Shown here piece by piece: positions 49,081 through 57,929 of a stretch of 64,000 nt of DNA; position 1 is the first letter of the stretch; the number at the start of each line of letters is the position of its first letter. The position numbers were made by a program, and so were the translations under genes. The notes below the pieces were generated by a model, which was not told the DNA's origin, made no database searches, and was given only the letters and a program-made list of their open reading frames with translations. The stretch covers positions 1-64,000 of the forward strand of contig NZ_LGED01000203.1 in assembly GCF_001280085.1 (NCBI RefSeq), written 5' to 3'. Source of the stretch: Saccharothrix sp. NRRL B-16348. GTDB lineage: Bacteria; Actinomycetota; Actinomycetes; Mycobacteriales; Pseudonocardiaceae.

Positions 49081-50055
49081 TCACCGGACCGCCTGCGGCG
49101 GCTCCCACCAGCCCGTGACGCCCTCCGGCCACTCCACCGCGGCCAGCGCCTCCTCGTGGTCGGGGTCCGGGCCGTCGACTTCGCGCAGGAAAAGGTCGTA
49201 CCAGCCGGTCGACACGCCGAGGCCGCCGCCGACGCTGGGCACCTCCACCGCGCCGGGCAGCCCGAACACCGGGTGCAGCAACTGGTCGGCCACCTTCGGC
49301 ACGCCGAGGCTCGCGGGCCACTCGACCCACCACCGGTCGCCCTGCGCCAGCGCGCGCACCCACGGCGCCGCGCTGAACAGGTGGTACCGGCGCAGCACGG
49401 CGCTGCCGACGCCCGTCGGGTACGGCGTCTCCGCCAAGTGGTCGCGCTCGACGGCGGTCAGCGGGCCGTCGATGAACGTGCCGCCCAGGTTGCGGCCCTT
49501 GAGCAGGTTGCGCACGTACTTCAGGCCGTCCGCCCACGCCCGCTCGTCCACGCCCGCGAGGTGCACGGCCGGTGGGTTCGCCGCGTCGAGCCCGATCAGC
49601 CGCAGCTCCACCGACCGCGGGTGGTGGACGACGCGCAGACCGGCCACGCCCGCCACCCACGACTCGTCGTAGCGCGGCAGCAGCTCGTACAGCAGCGGCC
49701 CGAGGGCGTGTTCGGTGAGATGCACGCGCGGGTGCGCGCCCGGCTCGACCGCGCGGAACGCGTGGGCCGGCCGCAACATGCTCGCGGGCGGGCGCAGCTG
49801 CAGGTGCGCGCCGGCGTCCAGACCCGCTTGCAGCACCACGCACTCCAGCGCGCGCTGGTCGTCGTCCTCCGCGTCGGGCAGGAACAGGCCGCGCACGTCG
49901 GCTTGGCCGCGCAGCGCGTCGACCACGCGTTCGCGGCGGTCGTCGGGCAGCCCGTGCAGCACCGCTTTCACCGCGGGCACGGCTTGGGTGAGGTTCTCGC
50001 CGGTGTACTTCCGGCGTAGGTCGACCAGCTGTTCGGTCAACGACGATCGCGCCAT
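49081..50055 (-). CDS. Conserved protein of unknown function
   Basis: 324 residues, soluble, no signal peptide. It opens with a helical region SSLTEQLVDLRRKYTGENLT and QAVPAVKAVLHGLPDDRRERV. The centre has LLYELLPRYDESWVAGVAGL and KYVRNLLKGRNLGGTFIDGP, and the end is rich in Trp (GDRWWVEWPASLG, WPEGVTGWWEPP). I do not recognise a family. ATG 50055 follows GAGGA by 6 nt. It is divergent from the TPP enzyme, with a 15-bp palindrome between them. Confidence 0.65.
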   Translation of the reverse strand: MARSSLTEQLVDLRRKYTGENLTQAVPAVKAVLHGLPDDRRERVVDALRGQADVRGLFLPDAEDDDQRALECVVLQAGLDAGAHLQLRPPASMLRPAHAFRAVEPGAHPRVHLTEHALGPLLYELLPRYDESWVAGVAGLRVVHHPRSVELRLIGLDAANPPAVHLAGVDERAWADGLKYVRNLLKGRNLGGTFIDGPLTAVERDHLAETPYPTGVGSAVLRRYHLFSAAPWVRALAQGDRWWVEWPASLGVPKVADQLLHPVFGLPGAVEVPSVGGGLGVSTGWYDLFLREVDGPDPDHEEALAAVEWPEGVTGWWEPPQAVR

Positions 50056-50094
50056 GGCAGTCCTCGCTCCCACCGCCCGGCTCGGCACGACAAG

Positions 50095-50109
50095 GACGCG
50101 TCACGCGTC
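50095..50109. promoter_or_regulatory. 15-bp palindrome between divergent genes
   Basis: GACGCGT, one C, then ACGCGTC, a perfect inverted repeat 40 nt before the 49081-50055 gene and about 170 nt before the TPP enzyme. It could be an operator. No regulator gene adjoins it. The rest of 50056-50277 shows no gene. Confidence 0.35.
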
Positions 50110-50277
50110 GGTCAACGGTCTTCGGTGGTACTCCATGAGCAGGGGTGCCCTCACCCCGCGGCGGATCGGCCACCCGGTTGCCGGGGAGTGGCTCCAGCCT
50201 CACGTCTGCTCACACACGCCGCTTCCGACGATAGCGCACCGTTGCCCGCGAGGCGTCGCGTCCCTAGCGTCTGGCGC

Positions 50278-51861
50278 ATGGTGAGCGGGGCGGAGCGGTT
50301 GCTGGGTGTGCTGGCCGCGCACGGCGTCGAGGTCGTGTTCGGGTTGCCCGGTGTGCACAACCTGCCGGTGTGGGAGGCGTTGCGGACTTCGGGCATCCGG
50401 CTGGTCGGCGTCCGGCACGAGCAGACCGCGGTGTACGCGGCCGACGGCTACGCCCGCGCCACCGGCCGACTCGGCGTCGCGCTGGTGACCACCGGTCCGG
50501 GCGCGGCGAACTGCCTCGGCGCGACCGGCGAGGCGTACGCGTCCGGGTCGCCGGTGCTGGTGATCGCCACCGACATCCCGTCGACGCTGCGCCGTCCCGG
50601 CGAGTACCGCGGCACCCTGCACGAGACGCGTGACCAGCGGGCGATGTTCCTGCCGGTGGTGAAGGGCGGGTGGACGCTGCGCGCCGCCGAGTCGATCGGC
50701 GTCTACGCCGACAGCGCGGCGCTGCTGGCCGCCACCGCGCCGCAGGGGCCGGTGTACCTGGGCGTGCCGACCGACTTCCTCACCGCGGACGCGGGCGTGT
50801 GGAACCGCATCCCGACCCGCGCGCCGGACGTGCCGGACGTGACGCCGGGCGTGGAGTTGGTGGCGGGCGCCGAACGTCCGCTGATCTGGGCCGGTGGCGG
50901 CGCCGCGCGGTCGGGCGCGGGCGCGGCGCTGGCCGCGTTGGCTTCGCGCGTCGGCGCGCCGATCGTCACCACGTACGGCGCGCGCGGGCTGGTCGACCAC
51001 CCGCACGTGGTGCACGGGCCCGTGCACCTGCCGGAGGTCGGCGCGCTGTGGGACGAGGCCGACCTCGTCATCGGCGTGGGCAGCGACTTCGACGGGATGA
51101 TGACGCAGAACTGGCTGCAGCCCGCGCCGCCGCGGCTGCTGAACGTCAACGTGGAGACGATCCGCAACTACCGGCCCGACGTGACGTTGCGCGGCGACGC
51201 GCGGATGGTGGTGTCGGCGCTGGCCGACGCCGTGCCCGAGCGGCCGGACACCGGCGTCGCCTCCCGGGTGGCCGAGCTGAACGACCTGGTGCGCAAGGCG
51301 GTCGAGGCGGACGAGCCGGGCGCGGTGCCGTTGCTGGAGGCGCTGGAGGGGCACCGGGTGGTGGCCGACATGTGCGTCGCCGGGTACTGGGTCGGCGGGT
51401 TCGGCCGGATCACCCGGCCGCGCGGGCTGGCCTACCCCGTCGGGTGGGGCACGCTCGGCTTCGGCTTCCCCGCCGCGCTGGGTGCGGCGGTGACCGGGCG
51501 GGTGGTGGCGGTGTGCGGTGACGGCGGGTTCCTGTTCGCGGTCGGCGACCTGGCCACCGCCGCGCAGGAGCAGCTGCCGGTGACCGTGGTGCTCGTCGAC
51601 GACGGCGGGTACGGGATGCTGCGGCACGACCAGGCGCGGGCCGGGCACGAGCCGTTCGGCGTGGACCTGCGGTCGCCGGACTTCGTGGCGCTGGCCGGGA
51701 GCTTCGGCGTGGAGGCGTCCGTTGTGGACGGTTTCGGCGACGGGTTCCGCGCGCGCCTGGACGACTACGCGGCCCGGTCCGGGCCCAACGTGCTGGTGGT
51801 GCGCGCGGCGGCGTTGAAGCCACCGGTCACCACCTCACCCCGCTGGTACCGCAGGAGTTAA
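50278..51861 (+). CDS. Thiamine pyrophosphate-dependent enzyme, acetolactate synthase-like
   Basis: 527 residues with the three-domain plan of the acetolactate synthase/benzoylformate decarboxylase family. The catalytic Glu is in VGVRHEQTAVYAADGYARAT (about residue 44). The central domain has PLIWAGGGAARSGAGAALAA. The TPP-binding motif is VCGDGGFLFAVGDLATAAQE, ending with VLVDDGGYGMLR (G-D-G ... D-D-G). It is a little shorter than IlvB and has no IlvN partner nearby, so a catabolic or specialised 2-oxo acid reaction is likely. TAGCGT lies 7 nt before ATG (leaderless). It ends 1 nt before the DinB gene. Confidence 0.87.
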   Translation: MVSGAERLLGVLAAHGVEVVFGLPGVHNLPVWEALRTSGIRLVGVRHEQTAVYAADGYARATGRLGVALVTTGPGAANCLGATGEAYASGSPVLVIATDIPSTLRRPGEYRGTLHETRDQRAMFLPVVKGGWTLRAAESIGVYADSAALLAATAPQGPVYLGVPTDFLTADAGVWNRIPTRAPDVPDVTPGVELVAGAERPLIWAGGGAARSGAGAALAALASRVGAPIVTTYGARGLVDHPHVVHGPVHLPEVGALWDEADLVIGVGSDFDGMMTQNWLQPAPPRLLNVNVETIRNYRPDVTLRGDARMVVSALADAVPERPDTGVASRVAELNDLVRKAVEADEPGAVPLLEALEGHRVVADMCVAGYWVGGFGRITRPRGLAYPVGWGTLGFGFPAALGAAVTGRVVAVCGDGGFLFAVGDLATAAQEQLPVTVVLVDDGGYGMLRHDQARAGHEPFGVDLRSPDFVALAGSFGVEASVVDGFGDGFRARLDDYAARSGPNVLVVRAAALKPPVTTSPRWYRRS

Positions 51862-51862
51862 G

Positions 51863-52381
51863 GTGTCGAACATGAGTTCGAACGAACGCGTGTGGCCGGC
51901 GGCGGACGCCCACGACGAGCTGCGGCTGCTGACCGAGTTCCTGACCTTCCTGCGGCTGACCGCGGTGTCCAAGGTCGAGGGCCTGAGCTGGGAGGACGCC
52001 GCGGCCACGCCGATCCCGACGTCACCGGTGGTGAGCGCGCTCGGCGTGCTGCGCCACCTGACCGCGGTGGAGCGGTGGTGGCTGTCGATCGAGGCGGGCG
52101 GCGTCGAGCTGCCGTCGTTGTGGGGCGCGGACGCCGACGCGTCGTGGCTCCTGCACGAGGGCGACACGGTGGAGTCGGTGATCGCCGAGTACCGCGCCGA
52201 GTGGGAGCGGTCGGACAGCGCGCTCAAGGGCCTCGGGCCGGACGACCGCACCCGGGGCGACCACGACGGCAACGGCCGCACGGTGCGCTGGGTGCTCGCC
52301 CACCTGGTGCAGGAGACCGGCCGGCACGTCGGCCACCTGGACTTCCTCCGCGAACTGGCGGACGGCGAGAAGGGCGAGTAG
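51863..52381 (+). CDS. DinB/DUF664 family protein
   Basis: 172 residues, four-helix bundle type. Family features are LRLLTEFLTFLRLTAVSKVE, VVSALGVLRHLTAVERWWLS (first metal-binding His, about residue 65) and VLAHLVQETGRHVGHLDFLR (H...H-x-x-x-x-H near the end, about 145-160). Actinobacterial members are thought to be mycothiol-dependent transferases in thiol chemistry or detoxification. GTG 51863 has AGGAG 6 nt upstream within the end of the TPP gene, so the two genes are coupled. Confidence 0.87.
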   Translation: MSNMSSNERVWPAADAHDELRLLTEFLTFLRLTAVSKVEGLSWEDAAATPIPTSPVVSALGVLRHLTAVERWWLSIEAGGVELPSLWGADADASWLLHEGDTVESVIAEYRAEWERSDSALKGLGPDDRTRGDHDGNGRTVRWVLAHLVQETGRHVGHLDFLRELADGEKGE

Positions 52382-52412
52382 CACTCCGGGGTGGTCCGCG
52401 GTGGTGGAGCTG

Positions 52413-52560
52413 GTGGCCGCCGCCCGCGAGGCCTGGCGGCGCAGCGGGAGTAGGTGCCGTCGCCGGTCCACGGAGGCGGAGTTCGTGGCCGCCGCGGACC
52501 GGTGAGCCCTGGCGGCGCAGCGGGAGTTGGGGGCCGGCGCCGGTCCGCGGGCAGGCGGTG
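52413..52560. repeat. Partial tandem duplication in a gene-free gap
   Basis: CTGGCGGCGCAGCGGGAGT occurs identically at 52433-52451 and 52509-52527. GTGGCCGCCGC starts both copies at 52413 and 52485, and a variant of GCCGGTCC follows each. The unit is about 72-76 bp. In one frame both copies read like coding DNA (ELVAAAREAWRR, EFVAAADR then a stop). This suggests a decayed, duplicated gene fragment. No intact gene is seen in 52382-52651. Confidence 0.7.
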
Positions 52561-52651
52561 GCCACCGTCGAGTGGCCGGTCGGGGCCGGTGATGACGCGA
52601 GCGGGTGAACGGGCGTGCGCCGTCCGGTGGCGGCTGATTGGATCAACGCCC

Positions 52652-53485
52652 ATGCGCCATCTGGTAGCGGTGCTCGCCGCGCTCCTGTTGTCCGTGTCCG
52701 CCCTCACCGCGCCGGCGTCCGCCGCGCCGGCCGCTCCGGCGCGCGTCGAGCTGGACTTCACCGGCGCCGTGTCGTTGAACGGCTGCTCGGGCGCGGTCGT
52801 CCGGCCGCCCGTCCACCAGCCGTCGGACCCCGCGCTGGTGATGACGAACGGGCACTGCGTGCGGTTCATGGAGCCCGAGGAGGTCATGGTCGACGTGCCC
52901 TCGGACCGGAAGTTCACGCTGCTCGACAGCTCCGGCGAGGACTCCCTCGGCACGCTGCGCGCGTCCGCGCTGGTGTACGCCACGATGTCCCGCACCGACG
53001 TCGCGCTGTACCGGCTCACGTCCACCTACGGCGAGGTCGAGGCGATGGGCGGCCGGGCGCTGGAGCTGTCGGCGGAGCACCCCGCCGCCGGCATCGACAT
53101 CGGCGTGGTGTCGGGCTACTGGCGGCACGTCTACTCGTGCCGGGTGGACGGTTTCGTGCACGAGCTGCGCGAGGGCCGGTGGACCTGGCGCGACTCGGTG
53201 CGCTACACCGAGGACTGCCGCACCAGGGGCGGCACGTCCGGCTCGCCCGTGGTGGACGTGGCCACCGGCAAGGTGGTGGCGGTCAACAACACCGGCAACG
53301 AGGACGGCGAGCGGTGCACGGACAACAACCCGTGCGAGGTCGACGCGACCGGTGAGGTGACCGTGCGCCAGGGCATCGGGTACGCGCAGCAGACGTTCCA
53401 GATCGTGCCGTGCCTGACCGGGGGCGGCCGGGTGGACCTGACCGCCCCCGACTGCGGGCTGCCGCGACCGGCGGCCCGGAGTTAG
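52652..53485 (+). CDS. Secreted trypsin-like serine protease
   Basis: 277 residues. Signal peptide MRHLVAVLAALLLSVSALTA then PASA. The S1 triad is readable: His in VMTNGHCVRFM (about 69), Asp in SRTDVALYRL (about 117) and Ser in CRTRGGTSGSPVVDV (about 200). Cysteines (GCSGAVV with GHC; SCRVDG with DCRTRG; ERCTDNNPC) can pair as in chymotrypsin-fold proteases. It most likely cleaves proteins outside the cell. Its stop overlaps the convergent PI-PLC-like gene by 4 nt. Confidence 0.88.
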   Translation: MRHLVAVLAALLLSVSALTAPASAAPAAPARVELDFTGAVSLNGCSGAVVRPPVHQPSDPALVMTNGHCVRFMEPEEVMVDVPSDRKFTLLDSSGEDSLGTLRASALVYATMSRTDVALYRLTSTYGEVEAMGGRALELSAEHPAAGIDIGVVSGYWRHVYSCRVDGFVHELREGRWTWRDSVRYTEDCRTRGGTSGSPVVDVATGKVVAVNNTGNEDGERCTDNNPCEVDATGEVTVRQGIGYAQQTFQIVPCLTGGGRVDLTAPDCGLPRPAARS

Positions 53486-54756
53486 AACCGCTCGCCGGAC
53501 AGGGCTTGGACGGCGGCCATCGGGTTGCCCAGGTGGTAGTGGTCGACGGCCAGGTAGGTCGGGGTCTTGCGGGCGGCGGGCTCGCAGAACCGGCGGGCCC
53601 GGTCGGCGAGCTTGCCGTTGTCGGTGGTCGCGGTGCCGGTGATCGGGACGTCCCGGAAGTGGTTCATCACGAACAGCGGCCGGAAGCCGGGTTCGGTGCG
53701 GGTGAGCGGCGTGGTCCAGCGGCTGTGGCACGACCAGTCGGACGTGCCCAGGCCCGACCCCATCGACCAGTGGTTCTCCACCGTCCACTCCGGCTGGTAC
53801 ATCACGCCGAACGTGTCGCGCTGCGGCGAGTCGCCCGACCGGCCGTGGTCGGTGAAGATCATCAGCCGCTTGTTCGTGGCGCGCAACGCGTTCAGGGTCG
53901 GCCAGCCGGTCGTCCGCACGCCTGCCTGGTCCGGGCGAAACAGGACGTCCGCCAGGCCGTCGACGCGGGCGAGTTCGGCGCGCAGCACCTCGGCGGAGAC
54001 GTAGTCCTCCAGGAAGACCGTGACGAACTCGGCGGGGTTGCGGCCGAGGAAGTCCACGATCCGCTGCACGTCCACCCACAGCGCCACCGGGCGGCTGACC
54101 CACGTGCAGCTGTTGTGGCACAGGATCGCGCCGTCCGGCGTCTGGTGGACGTCCAGCTGGAACCCGCGCACGCCGTCCCTGAGCTGCTGCTCGATGCCGC
54201 GCGCCTGGTTCGGCGCGAGGTTGACGAACGGCGGGGCGAAACCGCCGTCCACGCCGTTGGCGTAGGCGTTGTGCGCGGTGAGGAAGGTGACCTGGTCCAG
54301 CCGCCGCTCGCCCTCCGGCGGCATCGGCGTGCGTCGGGGTGACACCGGGGTGAGGTACCAGAGGTCGGCGCCGGCGCCGATCCGCACCTGGTCCGTGCCC
54401 GAGGCGATCAGGTGGCGGTCGGCGCCGGGCACCTTGAGCCGGTGGCGGTCGCCGTCTGGCAGCACGTCCCACTGCGCGTCGGCGCTGCCGCAGGAGACCA
54501 TCACGGCCTGGTCGCCCTGGCGGCCCAGGCACTGCGTGCCCTCGCGCAGCGTGCGGCCGGCGAGGGTCCACTGCTGGCGGTCCTCGTCGCCCTTGGGCCT
54601 GCGTTGGAGCACGGACGTGCCCGAGACGCCGGCGTTCAGGCCGGTGGTGGTGCTTTGCAGGTAGTAGAGGCCGTCGGCGGGCGCGGCTTGCGCGGTGAGC
54701 GGTGACATCAGGGAGGCGACGAGCGTGGCGATCAGGACTGACCGGGTGGCGCGCAT
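53482..54756 (-). CDS. Secreted phosphatidylinositol-specific phospholipase C-like protein
   Basis: 424 residues. A signal peptide (MRATRSVLIATLVASLMSPL then TAQA) is followed by a ~110-residue domain with ricin-like Q-W repeats (DRQQWTLAGRTLREGTQCLG). The PI-PLC X domain has the first catalytic His in QVTFLTAHNAYANGVDGGF (about 166) and the second in ILCHNSCTW (about 214). LDVHQTPDG and VTVFLEDYVSAEVL follow. It probably cleaves inositol or related phospholipids outside the cell, the lectin-like domain aiding binding. ATG 54756 follows GAGAGGA. Confidence 0.87.
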   Translation of the reverse strand: MRATRSVLIATLVASLMSPLTAQAAPADGLYYLQSTTTGLNAGVSGTSVLQRRPKGDEDRQQWTLAGRTLREGTQCLGRQGDQAVMVSCGSADAQWDVLPDGDRHRLKVPGADRHLIASGTDQVRIGAGADLWYLTPVSPRRTPMPPEGERRLDQVTFLTAHNAYANGVDGGFAPPFVNLAPNQARGIEQQLRDGVRGFQLDVHQTPDGAILCHNSCTWVSRPVALWVDVQRIVDFLGRNPAEFVTVFLEDYVSAEVLRAELARVDGLADVLFRPDQAGVRTTGWPTLNALRATNKRLMIFTDHGRSGDSPQRDTFGVMYQPEWTVENHWSMGSGLGTSDWSCHSRWTTPLTRTEPGFRPLFVMNHFRDVPITGTATTDNGKLADRARRFCEPAARKTPTYLAVDHYHLGNPMAAVQALSGERF

Positions 54757-54847
54757 CAAGAAGTCCTCTCGAAGGCTCCGCGGCGGCGGACAGTTCCACA
54801 GGGTAAACGCGAAAGCTCTTCACGTCAGCCCGTCCTACGCTGGTGTC

Positions 54848-55267
54848 ATGACCGAACCGTGGGGTGACCCCGACAAGATCCGCCGCGTCCTCGCCACCGG
54901 CGGGACCTGGGCCGTGGTGGGGCTGGCCGACCACCCCCACCGCGCCGCCCACGGCGTGGCGAAGTTCCTCCAGCAGCGCGGCAAGCGGATCGTGCCCGTG
55001 CACCCGGACGCGCCGACCGTGCACGGCGAGCAGGGCTACGCGACGCTGGCCGACATCCCGTTCCCGGTCGACGTGGTCGACGTGTTCCGCCGGTCCGAGG
55101 CGGCGGGCGCGTTCGCCGACGAGGCGGTGGCGATCGGCGCGAAGGCCGTGTGGTTCCAGCTCGACGTGATCGACGAGGAAGCGTACGAGCGGGCCACCGC
55201 CGCCGGGCTGGACGTGGTCATGGACCGCTGCCCGGCCATCGAGTGGTCCGAGCACGGGCCGCGCTGA
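54848..55267 (+). CDS. CoA-binding domain protein (YccU-like)
   Basis: 139 residues. Rossmann-like CoA-binding fold: TWAVVGLADHPHRAAHGVAK (G-L-x-x-x-P-x-R-x-x-x-x-V), IVPVHPDAPTVHGEQGYATL, VDVVDVFRRSEAAGAF and AVWFQLDVIDEEAYERATAA, ending DVVMDRCPAIEW. Members bind CoA or act in acyl-CoA sensing, without a proven reaction. TACGCT is 6 nt before ATG (leaderless). Its stop abuts the stop of the convergent MFS gene with no gap. Confidence 0.9.
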   Translation: MTEPWGDPDKIRRVLATGGTWAVVGLADHPHRAAHGVAKFLQQRGKRIVPVHPDAPTVHGEQGYATLADIPFPVDVVDVFRRSEAAGAFADEAVAIGAKAVWFQLDVIDEEAYERATAAGLDVVMDRCPAIEWSEHGPR

Positions 55268-56464
55268 TCACCGCCGGACCGCCGGGAACCCGTGCGCGCG
55301 GGCGGCGACGACCACGGCCAAGGCGGGCACGAGGAGCACCAGCGCGCTCCACGGCAACGAACCCGCGCCGAGCCGGTCGAGCAGCAGGCCGCCCGCGACG
55401 CCGCCGCCCGCCATGGCCGCGTTCCACAACGTGACCAGCAGTGCCTGCGCGGAGTCCGCGGCCTCGCCGCCCGCGTCGCCGGCCGCCGTGGTGAGCAGCG
55501 TCGGCACACCGCCGAACCCCAGTCCCCACAACGCCACCGCGACGTAGACCAGGGGCGCGGCGGCCAGGTCGGCGGCCAGCGCGGTGACCGCGACGGCGAA
55601 CAGCACGGCGGCGGCGATCATCAGCCCGCGCAGGCGCCGGTCGACGTGCGCGCCGACGACCCAGATGCCCGCGACCGACGCCACGCCGAACACGAGCAGC
55701 ACCGCGTCGATCCGGTCGGCCATGCCCAGCCGCGCCAGGTACGCGGCGAGGTAGGTGTAGAGGATCGTGTGCGCGAGCACGAACACCAGCGTCACGGTCA
55801 GCACCAGTGCCATCCCCGGCAGTGCCAGCGTGCGGAAGATCGGGATCCGGCCGCCGCGTGGCTGCCCGGGCTGGTCCGGCACCACCGCCACCACCCAGCC
55901 GACCAGCGCCACCGCCAGCGCGGTCATCGCCCAGAACGCGGCACGCCAGCCGAGCGCGCCGCCGAGGAACGTGCCCGCGGGCACGCCGAGCGACAACGCG
56001 ACCGGGATGCCGGCCATGACCAGCGCGGTGGCCTTGCCGCGCAGGTGGTCGGGCGCGACCCGGCGGGCGTACCCGGCCAGCAGCGCCCACACCACGCCCG
56101 CGGCCACGCCGGCGACGAACCGGGCGACCAGCGTGACCGGGAAGGCCGTCGACACGGCGGTGACGGTGTTGCCGACCGCGAACCCCGCCACGCCGGCCAG
56201 CAGCAAACGCTTGCGCGGCCAGGTCGAGGTGGCCGCGGACAGCGGGATCGCCGCCGCGACCGTGCCGATCGCGTAGACGGTGACCAGCTGCCCGGTCGCG
56301 GACTCGCTCACGCCGAGGCCGGCGCTCATGCCGCGCAGCACGCCGGCCGGCAGGGCCTCGGTCAGGACGGTGATGAACGCGGCCGTGGCCAACGCGAGCA
56401 GTGGCCGCAGGGGCAGCTTCCCGGTCTGCGGCACGGTGTCGGTTCGAGGGGCGGTGATGCGCAT
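55268..56464 (-). CDS. MFS transporter, DHA1 drug-efflux type
   Basis: 398 residues, twelve helices. DHA1 signs are PLLALATAAFITVLTEALPA at helix 1, the loop WPRKRLLLAGVAGF between helices 2 and 3, and LGVPAGTFLGGALGWRAAFW in helix 5 (antiporter motif C type G-x-x-x-G-P/G-x-x-G-G). It probably exports a small hydrophobic compound or sugar by proton antiport. A TGACACCGGTGTCA palindrome lies 17-30 nt before ATG, suggesting drug-responsive activation, but no regulator gene is adjacent. Confidence 0.9.
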   Translation of the reverse strand: MRITAPRTDTVPQTGKLPLRPLLALATAAFITVLTEALPAGVLRGMSAGLGVSESATGQLVTVYAIGTVAAAIPLSAATSTWPRKRLLLAGVAGFAVGNTVTAVSTAFPVTLVARFVAGVAAGVVWALLAGYARRVAPDHLRGKATALVMAGIPVALSLGVPAGTFLGGALGWRAAFWAMTALAVALVGWVVAVVPDQPGQPRGGRIPIFRTLALPGMALVLTVTLVFVLAHTILYTYLAAYLARLGMADRIDAVLLVFGVASVAGIWVVGAHVDRRLRGLMIAAAVLFAVAVTALAADLAAAPLVYVAVALWGLGFGGVPTLLTTAAGDAGGEAADSAQALLVTLWNAAMAGGGVAGGLLLDRLGAGSLPWSALVLLVPALAVVVAARAHGFPAVRR

Positions 56465-56480
56465 ACCGCATGGTCGAACC

Positions 56481-56494
56481 TGACACCGGTGTCA
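56481..56494 (-). promoter_or_regulatory. MerR-type palindrome in the MFS promoter
   Basis: TGACACCGGTGTCA is a perfect palindrome. On the minus strand TTGAAA lies directly before it, and the region where a -10 would fall (19-20 bp from TTGAAA) overlaps the first codons. This is like MerR-family promoters with their long spacer. The -10 is weak, as expected for activator-dependent promoters. Confidence 0.55.
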
Positions 56495-56529
56495 CTTTCA
56501 AGCGACGGTGAGCCGGGACACACGTCGGG

Positions 56530-56913
56530 CTAACGGGCCTGCCGACGGGCGGTGACCTCGATCTCGATGCGCATCCTCGGGTCGGCCAGGCCGCACTCCA
56601 GCATCGTCGCGGCCGGGCGGACCTCGCCGAACGCCGCGCGCAGCACCGGCCAGCACGGCTCGAAGTCCTTCGCGTCGGGCAGGTAGTACGTCACGCGCAC
56701 CACGTCGGCGAAACCGCTCTCCGCCTCGGCCAGCGCCGCGCCGATGTTGGCCAGGCACTGCTCGGCCTGCGCCACCACGTCGTCGGAGATGGTCATGGTG
56801 GCGTAGTCGAAGCCGGTGGTGCCGGACACGTGCACCCAGTCGCCGTCGACCACCGCACGCGCGTAGCCGATCTGCTCTTCGAACGTGGAACCGGACAGGA
56901 TCGCTCGCCTCAT
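56530..56913 (-). CDS. RidA family enamine/imine deaminase
   Basis: 127 residues, the normal RidA length. YARAVVDGDWVHVSGTTGFD matches the family core (G-D-x-V-x-V-S-G-x-T-G), followed by AEQCLANIGAALAEAESGFA and the C-terminal ECGLADPRMRIEIEVTARRQ. The usual Arg that binds the carboxylate (R105 in E. coli RidA) is probably in DPRMRIEIE. RidA proteins remove reactive enamines or imines made by PLP enzymes. TAGGGT lies 6 nt before ATG (leaderless). Confidence 0.9.
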   Translation of the reverse strand: MRRAILSGSTFEEQIGYARAVVDGDWVHVSGTTGFDYATMTISDDVVAQAEQCLANIGAALAEAESGFADVVRVTYYLPDAKDFEPCWPVLRAAFGEVRPAATMLECGLADPRMRIEIEVTARRQAR

Positions 56914-57004
56914 GGGTGCACCCTAAGTCGCCTCCGGACCGTGCTCGAAGCCGTTTCCGCGCGGCGATAGCGGCCGTATAAGGCCGGTCAGTACCCTGCG
57001 GGCC

Positions 57005-57805
57005 ATGCCGGTCGTCGCGCTCAACGGGATCAACCTCAGCTACCACGTGGAGGGCGAGGGCGACCTCGTCGTCATGGTGATGGGCACCGGCAGCCCGGGC
57101 CGGGTGTGGCACGCGCACCAGGCGCCCGCGCTGCGCGAGGCCGGGTTCCGGGTCGCGACCCTCGACAACCGGGGCATCCCGCCGACGGACGAGTGCGCGT
57201 CCGGGATGACCATCGAGGACCTGGTCGGCGACGTCGCGGCGTTGGTCGAGTCGCTCGGCGGGCGGGCGCACGTCGTCGGCACGTCCATGGGCGCGCGGGT
57301 GACGCAGGAACTCGCGCTGGCCCGGCCGGACCTCGTGTCGAAGGCCGTGATGCTGGCGACCGCGGGCCGCAACGACGCCGTGCAGTCGGCGTTGTCGCAC
57401 GGCGAGCGCGCGCTGCACGACCAGGGGATCACGCTGCCCGCGCGGTACTACGCGGCCGTGAACGCGGTGCTGAACCTGTCCCCCGCGACCCTGCGCGACC
57501 CGGTAGGTGTGCGGGACTGGCTGGACGTCTTCGAGTTCACCGGGTCCGCGGTGGGCAAGGGCGTGCGGGCGCAGCTGGAGCTGAACGACTTCGACGACCG
57601 GCTCGACGCCTACCGCGCCATCACCGTGCCGTGCCTGGTGGTGGGCTTCGCCGACGACCGGGTCCTGCCCGCCCACCTGGCCCGCGAGGTGGCCGACGCC
57701 ATCCCCGGCGCGCGGTACGAGGAGGTGGCCGACGCGGGCCACTTCGGGTTCCTCGAACAGCCCGAGGCGGTCAACCGGCTGCTGGTGGACTTCCTCACGG
57801 GCTGA
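57005..57805 (+). CDS. Alpha/beta fold hydrolase
   Basis: 266 residues. Canonical order: VVMVMGTGSPGRVWHAHQAP (oxyanion strand), nucleophile VVGTSMGARVTQELALARPD (G-T-S-M-G, about residues 94-98), acid in VVGFADDRVLPAHLARE (about 219) and His in VADAGHFGFLEQP (about 245). No signal peptide, so cytoplasmic. Close in type to lactone and enol-lactone hydrolases or haloperoxidase-like esterases; substrate unknown. TACCCT is 7 nt before ATG (leaderless). Confidence 0.9.
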   Translation: MPVVALNGINLSYHVEGEGDLVVMVMGTGSPGRVWHAHQAPALREAGFRVATLDNRGIPPTDECASGMTIEDLVGDVAALVESLGGRAHVVGTSMGARVTQELALARPDLVSKAVMLATAGRNDAVQSALSHGERALHDQGITLPARYYAAVNAVLNLSPATLRDPVGVRDWLDVFEFTGSAVGKGVRAQLELNDFDDRLDAYRAITVPCLVVGFADDRVLPAHLAREVADAIPGARYEEVADAGHFGFLEQPEAVNRLLVDFLTG

Positions 57806-57929
57806 ACCGAGTCCGTCCACTCCACGTTGTGGAAGGTGAGCACCGACGGTGACCGGCCGGCCACGTTAACTCGCCTACCCCCGCGCCGCGAACGCCGTTA
57901 CCGTCGATCGCGACCTGGTGGGAGGGCAC

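Noticed and set aside
52643..55255. 870-codon minus-strand frame over the protease, PI-PLC and CoA-binding genes
   Set aside because: It spans three genes in the wrong frame or strand and has shadow composition.
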